From positions 682,001-746,000 of the forward strand of contig CAVSBJ010000026.1 in the NCBI GenBank assembly GCA_963726105.1: a stretch of DNA of 64,000 nt, in the 5' to 3' direction. Below are positions 45,026 to 53,150 of this stretch, piece after piece. A model generated the notes under the pieces. That model was given only the letters and a program-made list of their open reading frames with translations, ran no database searches and was not told the DNA's origin. The position numbers were made by a program, and so were the translations under genes. Position 1 is the stretch's first letter. The number at the start of each line of letters is the position of its first letter. Source of the stretch: Roseiarcus sp963726105. GTDB lineage: Bacteria > Pseudomonadota > Alphaproteobacteria > Rhizobiales > Beijerinckiaceae.

Positions 45026-45289
45026 TCACCTGCGGTCGATGCAGCCCCAGCGCATGCAATCGTCGGGATTGCGGCTGAGGCCGTCGGTCCGATGGATGTT
45101 GTAGGGCTCGTGCTGATAGGGGTTCGGACTTCTGAACATTGTCGGCAGCTTGTCCGGGGGGAGCTTCAGTGCGGCTCGCAGCGTCATGACCGGAATGTTT
45201 TGATCCTGGGCGCGCACCGCGACGGGCGTCGTCAGCGAACCCGCCAGGGAGGCCGCGAACGCCAGCCGGCTCATGAGCGAAATCCTCAT
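45026..45289 (-). CDS. Small exported TDGLSRNP-family protein (copy 3)
   Basis: An 87-aa exported protein. The signal MRISLMSRLAFAASLAGSLTTPVAVRAQ is followed by DQNIPVMTLRAALKLP, PTMFRSPNPYQHEPYNIHR and the family end TDGLSRNPDDCMRWGCIDRR. It matches copy 1 along its whole mature length (NIPVMT, MFR..NPY) and has the same length. GAGGAGG precedes ATG 45289. It is convergent with porin 3, 72 bp apart. Function unknown. Confidence 0.78.
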   Translation of the reverse strand: MRISLMSRLAFAASLAGSLTTPVAVRAQDQNIPVMTLRAALKLPPDKLPTMFRSPNPYQHEPYNIHRTDGLSRNPDDCMRWGCIDRR

Positions 45290-45469
45290 TCTTGCCTCCT
45301 CGTTGCTTTGGCAGGACTGTGCGCGCCGCCGCAAGACGCGACATCCTACGCTCGAGATATTGGGCGGCCGGCCAATCAAGACAAGTGAATTCCAATTCCT
45401 GGAGGCTCTATCCATAAAGCAGGACCGGGAGGTTCGTCGGGGCCGCAGCCCGCGCCGGGCGCACGGAGG

Positions 45470-46165
45470 TTATGCGGCCGCGACCCCGCGCAGGATGATC
45501 TCGATCGCTTCTCTTTTCGCGCGTTCGAAGGCCTTGTCGTCGAGCGGCCGGCCCTTGTTGAGAGTGGCCATCTCATGCGCGGCGTTGGCGTATTGCTGCG
45601 TCGTCGCCCAGATCATGTAGAAAAGGAACTTCGGCTCGATCGGCTTCAGCCTGCCGGCGGCGATCCAGCGCCGCACCACCTGTTCGCGCGACGCGACCCA
45701 TCGGGTCAGCGTCGTGTCGAGAAAATCCTGGATCATCGGCGCGCCGCGCATGATCTCCGCCGACCAGATGCGGGTCGCGAGCGGCATCTCGCGCGCAAGG
45801 TCCATTTTGGCCCCGATATAGGCTGAGAGGGCGGCCGTCGGGTCCTCGCTCGCATCGAAGGACGAGGCGGCGGCGAGCCAGGCGGTCAGCACCCGCTCGA
45901 TCACCGACCGATAGAGCATCTCCTTGGTCGGGAAGTAATAGTGCAGGTTCGCCTTCGGGAGCCCGGCGCGTTGCGCGATCGCAGCGGTGGTCGCGCCCGC
46001 GAATCCCTGCTCGGCGAACACCCATTCGGCCGCCTCGAGGAGCGCGCGTTCGCTTTCCTCCCGGACGGTCGGTCTCGGTCTGCGACGCGCCATAAGCTCC
46101 TCGGACGGCGCCCTCCCGTCATCCCGGCGTCGCGCGGTCTTGGGAGCCGCGGGCCGCTTTGGCAT
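45470..46165 (-). CDS. rutR: RutR-like TetR repressor of pyrimidine catabolism
   Basis: A roughly 231-aa TetR-family protein. After a basic N-terminal extension of about 40 residues, the helix-turn-helix (AEWVFAEQGFAGATTAAIAQRAGLPKANLHYYFPTKEMLY) is followed by a C-terminal domain closely resembling RutR (SAEIMRGAPMIQDFL, KPIEPKFLFYMIWATTQQYANAAHEM). In E. coli RutR binds uracil/thymine and derepresses pyrimidine genes. The operator found 49 bp upstream matches the RutR consensus exactly, which supports the name. The start is uncertain; M at 46165 is chosen over longer and shorter options. Confidence 0.88.
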   Translation of the reverse strand: MPKRPAAPKTARRRDDGRAPSEELMARRRPRPTVREESERALLEAAEWVFAEQGFAGATTAAIAQRAGLPKANLHYYFPTKEMLYRSVIERVLTAWLAAASSFDASEDPTAALSAYIGAKMDLAREMPLATRIWSAEIMRGAPMIQDFLDTTLTRWVASREQVVRRWIAAGRLKPIEPKFLFYMIWATTQQYANAAHEMATLNKGRPLDDKAFERAKREAIEIILRGVAAA

Positions 46166-46213
46166 TGGGCGGCCGCGCCGAATTGATGAGCGCTGCAGCG
46201 CAACATTACGCCA

Positions 46214-46231
46214 TTTGACCATTTGGTCAAA
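46214..46231. promoter_or_regulatory. RutR operator
   Basis: TTTGACCATTTGGTCAAA is a perfect 18-bp palindrome containing the RutR consensus TTGACCA-N2-TGGTCAA. It lies between rutR and the divergent amidohydrolase gene (39 bp upstream of the latter). A TATAAT at 46234-46239 directly follows, so bound RutR would block RNA polymerase. Confidence 0.92.
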
Positions 46232-46269
46232 GCTATAATAGCGTTTGCAAATGTGTCGCGGAGCTGTTG

Positions 46270-47517
46270 ATGGCTGACTTGTCCAATGTGCGTGTCGATG
46301 GGACAAGGCTTTGGGATTCGCTCATGGAAATGGCGAAAATCGGCGCGACGCCGAAGGGCGGCGTCAAGCGCCTGACGCTGACCGATCTCGACCGTCAGTC
46401 GCGCGAGTTGTTCCGGACATGGTGCGAGACAGCCGGCTGTACGGTCACGGTCGACGAGATGGGCAACATGTTCGCCCGCCGTCCCGGCCAGGACAATACG
46501 CTCGCCCCCGTCATGGTGGGCAGCCACCTCGACACCCAGCCGACCGGCGGCAAGTTCGACGGCGCGCTCGGCGTGCTCGGCGCGCTCGAGGTCGTGCGTT
46601 CGCTCAACGACCTCAACATCCAGACCCGGCGGCCGATCGAAGTCGCCAACTGGACCAACGAGGAAGGATCGCGCTACGCCCCGGCGATGATTTCGTCGGG
46701 CGTGTTCGCCGGCGTCTATGACAAGGAATTCGCCTATTCGCGGCTGGACAGCGAAGGCAAGGGATTGGGAGACGAGCTGAAACGCATCGGCTTCAAGGGC
46801 GAAGAGCCCGTCGGCGCCCATCCGGTGCATGCCTTCTTCGAGCTGCATATCGAGCAGGGCCCGATCCTGGAAGATGAATCGATCGACGTCGGCGTCGTCA
46901 CCCACGGACAGGGGCAGCGCTGGTACGAAATTCGCTTGACCGGCTTCGAGAGCCACGCCGGCTCGACGCCGATGCCGCGCCGGAAGGACGCGCTGCTTGG
47001 CGCGGCGCGGATCGTGGAGCTCGTGAACGCGATCGGCCTGTCGAAGGCGCCGCTCGCGGTGTCGACGGTCGGCATGCTCAACCCTTATCCGAACTCGCGC
47101 AATGTCATCCCGGGCGAAGTGTTCATGACCTGCGAGTTCCGGCATCCGGACGACAAGACCCTGGCCGAAATGGACGCGGCGCTTCGTGAGGGCGTGGAAT
47201 CGATCACCAAAAAGATCGGCCTGACAAGCGACTTGAAGCAGATCTTCTACTACCCCCCCGTCCCCTTCGATCCCGGCTGCGTCGAGGCGGTGCGCCGCGC
47301 GGCCAAGCATTTCGGCTATTCGCATCGCGACATCGTGTCCGGCGCAGGCCATGACGCCTGCTATCTGGCGCGGGTCGCGCCCACGTCGATGGTGTTCACG
47401 CCCTGCGTCGACGGGATCAGCCACAATGAAAGCGAGGAGATCAAGCCGGATTGGGCGACGGCCGGCGCCAATGTGCTGATGCATGCGGTGCTGGAAAAGG
47501 CCGAAATCGTGTCGTAA
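46270..47517 (+). CDS. N-carbamoyl-beta-alanine / N-carbamoyl-amino-acid amidohydrolase (M20 family)
   Basis: A 415-aa zinc-dependent hydrolase. Metal-binding stretches are GSHLDTQPTGGKFDGALG, the Glu pair in NWTNEEGSRYAPAM, HIEQGPILEDE, and GHDACYLA near the end. Related enzymes (beta-ureidopropionase, L-carbamoylase, allantoate amidohydrolase) release CO2 and NH3 from N-carbamoyl compounds. With dihydropyrimidinase next to it and a RutR site upstream, beta-ureidopropionase is the best reading. ATG 46270 is preferred over TTG 46267. Confidence 0.92.
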   Translation: MADLSNVRVDGTRLWDSLMEMAKIGATPKGGVKRLTLTDLDRQSRELFRTWCETAGCTVTVDEMGNMFARRPGQDNTLAPVMVGSHLDTQPTGGKFDGALGVLGALEVVRSLNDLNIQTRRPIEVANWTNEEGSRYAPAMISSGVFAGVYDKEFAYSRLDSEGKGLGDELKRIGFKGEEPVGAHPVHAFFELHIEQGPILEDESIDVGVVTHGQGQRWYEIRLTGFESHAGSTPMPRRKDALLGAARIVELVNAIGLSKAPLAVSTVGMLNPYPNSRNVIPGEVFMTCEFRHPDDKTLAEMDAALREGVESITKKIGLTSDLKQIFYYPPVPFDPGCVEAVRRAAKHFGYSHRDIVSGAGHDACYLARVAPTSMVFTPCVDGISHNESEEIKPDWATAGANVLMHAVLEKAEIVS

Positions 47518-47644
47518 CCGCTTCGCTCGACCCCGCACAGCCGGTCGAGAGGCGGGCGTCTTTCGACGCCCTATGCGGGCCGAGGCTTTGCGGCGGCAGC
47601 CGGCTGTTCGCATCGGGAATTGCAGTGCTCAGGAGAGTTGGAAT

Positions 47645-49072
47645 ATGTCGCTCGTCATCGAAGGCGGAACGATCGTCGCCGCGGACCGCACCTACAAGGC
47701 CGACGTATTGGTCGATGGCGAGACGATCAAGGCGATCGGCGAGGGCCTGAAGGGCGACAGCACGCTCGACGCCAAGGGCTGCTTCATCATGCCGGGCGGC
47801 ATCGACCCGCACACCCATCTCGACATGCCCTTCATGGGCGCGAACTCAGCCGACAATTACGAGAGCGGCACCAAGGCGGCGCTGTCGGGCGGCACGACGA
47901 TGGTCGTCGACTTCTGCATCCCCAATCGCAATCAGCCGTTGATGGAGGCGTTCGCCGATTGGCAGAAGCGCTCGAAGGACGCTGTCTCCGACTATGCCTA
48001 CCACATGTGCATCACCTACTGGGACGATGCCGTGCGTGAGGACATGGCCAAGGTGGTCAAGGCCGGCGTGACCACGTTCAAGCATTTCATGGCCTACAAG
48101 GGCGCGCTGATGGTCAACGACGAGGAGATGTTCGCCTCGTTCACGCGCTGCGCCGAACTGGGCGCGATGCCGCTCGTCCACGCGGAGAATGGCGAGATCG
48201 TCGCTGCGCTGCAGAAGCACTATATGGCCAAGGGCGTGACCGGGCCCGAGGGCCATGCGCTGTCCCGTCCACCCGATGTCGAGGGGGAAGCGGCCAATCG
48301 CGCGATCATGCTCGCCGACCAGGCCGGCGCGCCGCTCTACATCGTCCACGTCTCCTGCACCCAGGCGCACGAGGCGATCCGCCGCGCCCGCGCTTTGGGC
48401 AAGCGCGTCTATGGCGAGCCTTTGATCCAGCATCTCGTGCTCGACGAGAGCGAGTACTACAATCCGGATTGGAAGCACGCGGCGCGGCGCGTCATGTCGC
48501 CGCCGTTCCGCGACAAGATCCATCAGGACGATCTTTGGAACGGCCTGCGCGCCGGCTCGCTGCAGGTGGTGGCGACCGACCATTGCGCGTTCACCACCAA
48601 GCAGAAGGAACTGGGCCTGACCGACTTCACCAAGATCCCGAACGGCACCGGCGGGCTCGAAGACCGCATGCCGGTCTTGTGGACCTATGGCGTCGAAACC
48701 GGACGCCTGACCATGAACGAGTTCGTCGCCGTGACCTCGACGAACATCGCGCGGATCCTGAACCTCTATCCGCGCAAAGGCGCGATCCTGCCGGGCGCGG
48801 ACGCCGACGTCACGGTCTGGGACCCGAAGGCCAACAAGACCATCTCCGCGAGATCCCAGGTTTCGGTCATCGACTACAACGTGTTCGAGGGAACCAAGGT
48901 GACGGGCCTGCCGCGCTATACGCTGTCGCGCGGCGAGGTCGTCTATCGCGACGGCTCGGTCCAGGCCGAGCTTGGGCGCGGCCGCTTCATCAAGCGCGAA
49001 CCGTTTCCTGCGGACGCGCGCGCGCTCAAGCGCTATAAGGAATTCACGGCGGTGGCGGGCGTTGCGCGCTGA
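47645..49072 (+). CDS. hydA: Dihydropyrimidinase (D-hydantoinase type)
   Basis: A 475-aa cyclic amidohydrolase that opens dihydrouracil or 5-substituted hydantoins to N-carbamoyl acids, the substrate of the preceding gene product. Metal ligands are visible: GGIDPHTHLD, the carboxylated lysine in TTFKHFMAYKG, His in LVHAENG and IVHVSC, and Asp in VVATDHCAF. ATG 47645 follows CAGGAGAG. It is 127 bp after the amidohydrolase gene and 15 bp before the ABC ATPase gene. Confidence 0.95.
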   Translation: MSLVIEGGTIVAADRTYKADVLVDGETIKAIGEGLKGDSTLDAKGCFIMPGGIDPHTHLDMPFMGANSADNYESGTKAALSGGTTMVVDFCIPNRNQPLMEAFADWQKRSKDAVSDYAYHMCITYWDDAVREDMAKVVKAGVTTFKHFMAYKGALMVNDEEMFASFTRCAELGAMPLVHAENGEIVAALQKHYMAKGVTGPEGHALSRPPDVEGEAANRAIMLADQAGAPLYIVHVSCTQAHEAIRRARALGKRVYGEPLIQHLVLDESEYYNPDWKHAARRVMSPPFRDKIHQDDLWNGLRAGSLQVVATDHCAFTTKQKELGLTDFTKIPNGTGGLEDRMPVLWTYGVETGRLTMNEFVAVTSTNIARILNLYPRKGAILPGADADVTVWDPKANKTISARSQVSVIDYNVFEGTKVTGLPRYTLSRGEVVYRDGSVQAELGRGRFIKREPFPADARALKRYKEFTAVAGVAR

Positions 49073-49087
49073 GGAAACGGATCGGCG

Positions 49088-49924
49088 ATGGACGTAGCGG
49101 CGGCTGACAAACTCAAGCCGGACGACCGCAACGCGCCGCCGGCCGCGGACGCCGTGATTGAGATCAGCGGGCTGTCGTTGCGCTTCGACACCGCCGACGG
49201 GCCGGTGCAGGCGCTCAGCGACGTCAGCTTGAGGGTTGCTCGCGGCGAGTTCGTGTCCTTCATCGGACCGTCGGGCTGCGGCAAGACGACGCTTCTGCGC
49301 GCGGTCGCGGATCTCGAAGACCCGACCAGCGGCACGCTCCGCGTCAACGGCATGAGCCCGCGCGAAGCGCGCGCCAAGCGCGCCTATGGCTACGTGTTTC
49401 AGGCGCCCGCGCTCTATCCGTGGCGGAGCGTGGCGCGCAACATCGCGCTGCCGCTCGAGATCATGGGCTTCAGCAGGGCGGAGCGGGAAGCCCGCATCGC
49501 CAAGGGGCTCGAGCTCGTCAACCTTTCCGGCTTCGGGGCGAAATATCCCTGGCAATTGTCGGGCGGCATGCAGCAGCGCGCCTCGATCGCGCGCGCTTTG
49601 TCGTTCGATCCCGACCTTCTGCTCATGGACGAGCCGTTCGGCGCGCTCGACGAAATCGTGCGCGACATGCTGAACCAGCAATTGCTGCGCCTCTGGGACG
49701 TGACCGGCAAGACGGTGCTGTTCGTCACCCATTCGATTCCGGAAGCCGTGTTTCTGTCGACGCATATCGTCGTCATGTCGCCCCGTCCGGGCCGCATCAC
49801 CGACGTCATCCAATGCAATTTTCCCCGTGACCGCACGCTCGACATCCGTGAGACGCCTGAATTCTTGGGCATCGCCAACCGGGTCAGGCAGGGCCTGCGC
49901 GAGGGTCATTCCTATGACGGATAG
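49088..49924 (+). CDS. NitT/TauT-type ABC transporter ATPase
   Basis: A 278-aa ABC ATPase with Walker A GPSGCGKTTLL, Q-loop YVFQAPALYPWRSV, signature LSGGMQQRASIARAL, Walker B LLLMDEPFGALDE and the H-loop VTHSIPEAVFLS. The C-terminal MSPRPGRITDVIQ is typical of the nitrate/taurine/thiamine-precursor subfamily. A 186-bp repeat-containing gap separates it from the permease genes. Probably imports pyrimidines or hydantoins, judging from the operon. Confidence 0.93.
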   Translation: MDVAAADKLKPDDRNAPPAADAVIEISGLSLRFDTADGPVQALSDVSLRVARGEFVSFIGPSGCGKTTLLRAVADLEDPTSGTLRVNGMSPREARAKRAYGYVFQAPALYPWRSVARNIALPLEIMGFSRAEREARIAKGLELVNLSGFGAKYPWQLSGGMQQRASIARALSFDPDLLLMDEPFGALDEIVRDMLNQQLLRLWDVTGKTVLFVTHSIPEAVFLSTHIVVMSPRPGRITDVIQCNFPRDRTLDIRETPEFLGIANRVRQGLREGHSYDG

Positions 49925-49935
49925 TTTTCGCGCCC

Positions 49936-50084
49936 ACCCTCATCCGGCGCTTCGCGCCACCTTCTCCCGGAGGGAGAAGGGAAGGGGTGCTCCTTCTCCC
50001 TCCGGGAGAAGGTGGACGCGCGATAGGACGTCCCGGAAGGACGCCCGTCCTTACGGACGGGCTACGGCGCGGCCGGATGAGGGT
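49936..50084. repeat. REP-like palindromic element inside the ABC operon
   Basis: Nested perfect inverted repeats: outer arms ACCCTCATCCGGC (49936-49948) / GCCGGATGAGGGT (50072-50084); inner 24-bp arms 49957-49980 / 49992-50015 built on CCTTCTCCC; and GCCCGTCC/GGACGGGC (50043-50062). The CCTTCTCCC...GGGAGAAGG core recurs at 55347 and 55510. It sits between the ATPase and permease genes of one operon and could reduce permease expression. Confidence 0.8.
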
Positions 50085-50110
50085 CAGCCGGATGAGGGCA
50101 GGGGACGCCG

Positions 50111-50974
50111 ATGAAATCGGCGCTCCCCCTCGCGACGGTCGTCCTCGCGATCCTTGCCGTCTGGTATCTCGCGGCAGCCCTCATGAACGCGCAGCTCCAG
50201 CGCGACCAGTTCGCCAACGCGGGCCGGACGGATTACTCCACGCAAGATCTCGTCGGCGCGTCCCTCAACATGGAGCGCCCGAGGCTGCCGGCGCCGCATC
50301 AGGTCGCGAGCGAACTTTATAAGCTCGTCTTCGCGACTTCCCCGACGTCGAAGCGCAGCCTCGTTTATCATGGGGCGATTACGCTTGAAGAGACGCTGAT
50401 CGGCTTCGCCGTCGGCTCGGCGCTCGGCATCGGGCTCGCAATTCTCATCGTCTCGATGCGCTGGCTCGAGCGTTCGATGATGCCGTGGATCGTGGCCTCG
50501 CAGACGGTGCCGATCATCGCGCTCGCGCCGATGATCGTCGTCATCCTGAACCAGTTCAACATTACCGGCATTGCGCCAAAGGCCGCGATCGCGGCCTATC
50601 TGTCGTTCTTTCCGGTGACCGTCGGCATGGTCAAGGGCTTCCGCTCTCCCGATCCGCTGCAGCTCGACCTCATGCGCACCTATTCGGCGACGCGCACGCA
50701 GACCTTCATGAAACTCAGAGCCCCCGCCAGCGCGCCGTTCTTCTTCGCCAGCATGAAAATCGGCGCCGCCGCCGCGCTCGTCGGCGCGGTCGTCGCCGAG
50801 GTGACCAAGAGCGAGGATGGGGGCCTGGGCGCGCGGCTGCTGGCGGGCTCCTATTATGGACAGACGGTGCAGATCTGGGCTGCTCTGTTCGCCGCCGCGG
50901 CGCTGTCGGCGACGCTGGTCGGCGCGATCGGCCTCGCCGGGCGCCTGACCCAGCGGCGCATGGCGCTGTCATGA
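50111..50974 (+). CDS. NitT/TauT-type ABC transporter permease 1
   Basis: A 287-aa inner-membrane permease (BPD_transp_1). TM1 (about 8-27) is followed by an unusually long periplasmic segment of about 65 residues, then the core with AITLEETLIGFAVGSALGIGLAI and the coupling loop KLRAPASAPFFFASMKIGAAAALVGAVVAE. It overlaps permease 2 by 4 bp (ATGA). Confidence 0.9.
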   Translation: MKSALPLATVVLAILAVWYLAAALMNAQLQRDQFANAGRTDYSTQDLVGASLNMERPRLPAPHQVASELYKLVFATSPTSKRSLVYHGAITLEETLIGFAVGSALGIGLAILIVSMRWLERSMMPWIVASQTVPIIALAPMIVVILNQFNITGIAPKAAIAAYLSFFPVTVGMVKGFRSPDPLQLDLMRTYSATRTQTFMKLRAPASAPFFFASMKIGAAAALVGAVVAEVTKSEDGGLGARLLAGSYYGQTVQIWAALFAAAALSATLVGAIGLAGRLTQRRMALS

Positions 50975-51747
50975 CATTCCGGCGCTTGAGCGAACTCCTG
51001 CCGCCGCTCGCCTTCGGGCTCGCCGTGCTCGCGATCTGGGAGGCGGGGGTCAGGCTCCTTCACGTGCCGGCGATCATCCTGCCTCCGCCCTCGGCGATCG
51101 CGACGCGCTTCGTCACGTCCATACCCACGCTCGCGGCCGATTTCCGGCAAACGATTCAGGGCGTGCTGGCCGGCTATTTCATCGGCTCGCTGGCGGGATT
51201 CATCGTCGCGATCCTGATCGACCGCTCGCAATTCCTGCAACGCGGTCTGATGCCGATCGGCAATCTTGTTTCCGCGCTGCCGATCGTCGGCGTCGCGCCG
51301 ATCATGGTGATGTGGTTCGGCTTCGATTGGCAATCGAAAGCGGCGGTCGTGGTCGTGATGACCTTCTTCCCGATGCTGGTCAACACGATCGCCGGGCTTT
51401 CGAGCGCCGGCGCGATCGAGCGGGATCTGATGAAGACCTACGGCGCGAATTATTGGCAGACCCTGCTCGCGCTTCGCCTGCCGGTCGCGATGCCGTTCAT
51501 CTTCAACGCGCTCAAGATCAACACGACGCTCGCCATGATCGGCGCCATCGTCGCCGAGTTCTTCGGCACCCCGATCGTGGGCATGGGCTTTCGCATCTCG
51601 ACCGAAGTCGGCCGGCTCCAGATCGACATGGTGTGGGCGACGATCGTCGTCGCCGCGCTGACGGGATCGCTGTTCTACGCGCTCGTCGCCGGCGTCGAGC
51701 GCCGGGTGACGTTCTGGCACGCTTCCTATCGCGCGAAAGAGGCTTGA
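50971..51747 (+). CDS. NitT/TauT-type ABC transporter permease 2
   Basis: A 258-aa permease with about six helices and the EAA-type loop TYGANYWQTLLALRLPVAMPFIFNALKINTTLAMIGAIVAEFFGTPIVGMG. It pairs with permease 1. A 70-bp gap with an AACTGGAGGGAG ribosome-binding site follows before the binding-protein gene. Confidence 0.92.
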   Translation: MTFRRLSELLPPLAFGLAVLAIWEAGVRLLHVPAIILPPPSAIATRFVTSIPTLAADFRQTIQGVLAGYFIGSLAGFIVAILIDRSQFLQRGLMPIGNLVSALPIVGVAPIMVMWFGFDWQSKAAVVVVMTFFPMLVNTIAGLSSAGAIERDLMKTYGANYWQTLLALRLPVAMPFIFNALKINTTLAMIGAIVAEFFGTPIVGMGFRISTEVGRLQIDMVWATIVVAALTGSLFYALVAGVERRVTFWHASYRAKEA

Positions 51748-51817
51748 GCTTTTCACCGCATGCGATAGTCCTTAAGCGCGGCGCGGGAGTCCTGGGTTCA
51801 ACTGGAGGGAGAGCAAA

Positions 51818-52807
51818 ATGAAGACGATGATGTTCGCAGTCGCCGGCGTGGCGATGCTGGCCGCGGGCCCGGCCCGGGCCGACGACAAGGTCACGCTGCA
51901 GCTCAAATGGGTCACCCAGGCGCAATTCGCCGGCTATTACGTCGCCAAGGACAAGGGCTTCTACAAGGCGGAAGGGCTGGACGTGACCATCAAGCCCGGC
52001 GGCCCGGATGTCGCCCCGGAGCAGGTGCTGGCCGGAGGCGGGGCCGACGTCGTGGTCGACTGGATGCCGGCGGCGCTGGCCGCGCGCGAAAAAGGCGCGC
52101 CGATGGTCAATATCGCCCAGCCGTTCAAGCATTCGGGGCTCGAACTCACCTGCCGCGCCGATACGGGCATCAAGAAGCCGGAGGACCTCAAGGGCCGCAC
52201 GCTCGGCGTGTGGTTCTACGGCAACGAATACCCGTTCCTCAACTGGATGGGCAAACTGCACTTCAAGACCGACGGCTCGCCCGAGGGCGTCAAGGTGGTG
52301 AAGCAGGGCTTCAATGTCGACCCGCTGTTGCAGAAGCAGGCCGACTGCATCTCCACCATGACCTACAATGAATATTGGCAGGTGATCGACGCCGGCTACA
52401 AGCCCGACCAGCTCGTCGTGTTCAAATACGAGGATCAGGGCGTCGCGACCCTCGAGGACGGCCTCTATGTGATGGAGGACAAGCTCAAGGACCCGGCCTT
52501 CGTCGACAAGATGGCGCGCTTCGTCAAGGCGTCGATGAAGGGCTGGGACTATGCCCGCGCCCATCCCGAAGAAGCGGTGAAGATCGTGCTCGACAACGAC
52601 TCGACCGGCGCCCAGACCGAACATCACCAGACGCAGATGCTGAGCGAGGTCAACAAGCTGACCGAGGGCTCCAACGGCGCGCTCGACAAGGCCGACTATG
52701 AGCGCACGGTGAAGACCTTGCTCACCGGCGGTTCCGATCCGGTCATCTCCAAGGAGCCGACCGGCGCCTATACGACCGCGGTCACCGACAAGGCGCTGGC
52801 GAAGTAA
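51818..52807 (+). CDS. NMT1/THI5-type substrate-binding protein (pyrimidine-like ligand)
   Basis: A 329-aa periplasmic binding protein. Signal peptide (residues 1-21), then DKVTLQLKWVTQAQFAGYYVAKDKGFYKAEGLDVTIKPGGPDVAPEQVL, the NMT1/THI5 pattern. This family binds pyrimidine-like compounds such as the thiamine precursor HMP/FAMP, riboflavin and related rings, in keeping with the pyrimidine operon. It ends the operon. Confidence 0.92.
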   Translation: MKTMMFAVAGVAMLAAGPARADDKVTLQLKWVTQAQFAGYYVAKDKGFYKAEGLDVTIKPGGPDVAPEQVLAGGGADVVVDWMPAALAAREKGAPMVNIAQPFKHSGLELTCRADTGIKKPEDLKGRTLGVWFYGNEYPFLNWMGKLHFKTDGSPEGVKVVKQGFNVDPLLQKQADCISTMTYNEYWQVIDAGYKPDQLVVFKYEDQGVATLEDGLYVMEDKLKDPAFVDKMARFVKASMKGWDYARAHPEEAVKIVLDNDSTGAQTEHHQTQMLSEVNKLTEGSNGALDKADYERTVKTLLTGGSDPVISKEPTGAYTTAVTDKALAK

Positions 52808-52820
52808 GGGCCGCGCAGGC

Positions 52821-52882
52821 CTCCCCCTCTCCCTCCGGGAGGGGGGGTGAGGGTGAGACCGCCGGCCCGCTGTCAGGGCCGG
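52821..52882. repeat. GC-rich palindromes after the ABC operon
   Basis: A CCCTCC/GGAGGG palindrome (around 52823-52846) is followed by a perfect stem CCGGCCC (52862-52868) / GGGCCGG (52876-52882). It resembles the REP-like elements at 49936 and 55347 and may double as the operon terminator, though no T-run follows. Confidence 0.5.
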
Positions 52883-52896
52883 TTGAGTACGCCGCA

Positions 52897-53095
52897 ATGG
52901 GGGGCGGGAATCTCGAGGCGGTCGACCGCGTGGTCAAAATCGTGCGCGAGCCCGACGGCTATCGTGGCTTCGCGGCGATCGGCCAACCGGCGCGGGCCGA
53001 ACGGGGGCGCCTCGCGGCAGCGGCGCCGCTCCCTCTCGCGCTTGCCGCGCCCGACCGGCCCTGGAAGGAAATGGCGCCGCAACTGATTGATATGT
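52897..53095 (+). pseudogene. Truncated copy of the helix-turn-helix gene at 54796
   Basis: Translation from 52897 gives NLEAVDRVVKIVREPDGYRGFAA, almost the same as NFEAVDRVVRIVRELDRYHGFAA in the 54796-55341 product, followed by a similar Pro/Leu/Ala-rich tail ending MAPQLID. The helix-turn-helix half is absent and the reading frame runs on without a matching stop. It is a C-terminal relic, lying next to REP-like palindromes, 1.9 kb from the intact copy. Confidence 0.7.
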
Positions 53096-53150
53096 CGAGA
53101 TTGGCGGAAGGAAACGGCGGCAGTTTACCGCTTAGCGCGCGACGGCGCCC

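Noticed and set aside
46211..46239. A full -35/-10 promoter at the RutR site
   Set aside because: TATAAT is good, but the nearby TTGACC is only 13 bp away and the position 17 bp upstream is CCATTT. Only the -10 and the operator are supported.
45901..47613. 570-codon minus-strand open frame over the amidohydrolase
   Set aside because: It overlaps the confident amidohydrolase and rutR genes in another frame. The Arg/His/Gly-rich product has no recognisable domain.
47846..49909. 687-codon minus-strand open frame
   Set aside because: It lies opposite dihydropyrimidinase and the ABC ATPase, both clearly real. Its composition is that of an antisense shadow.
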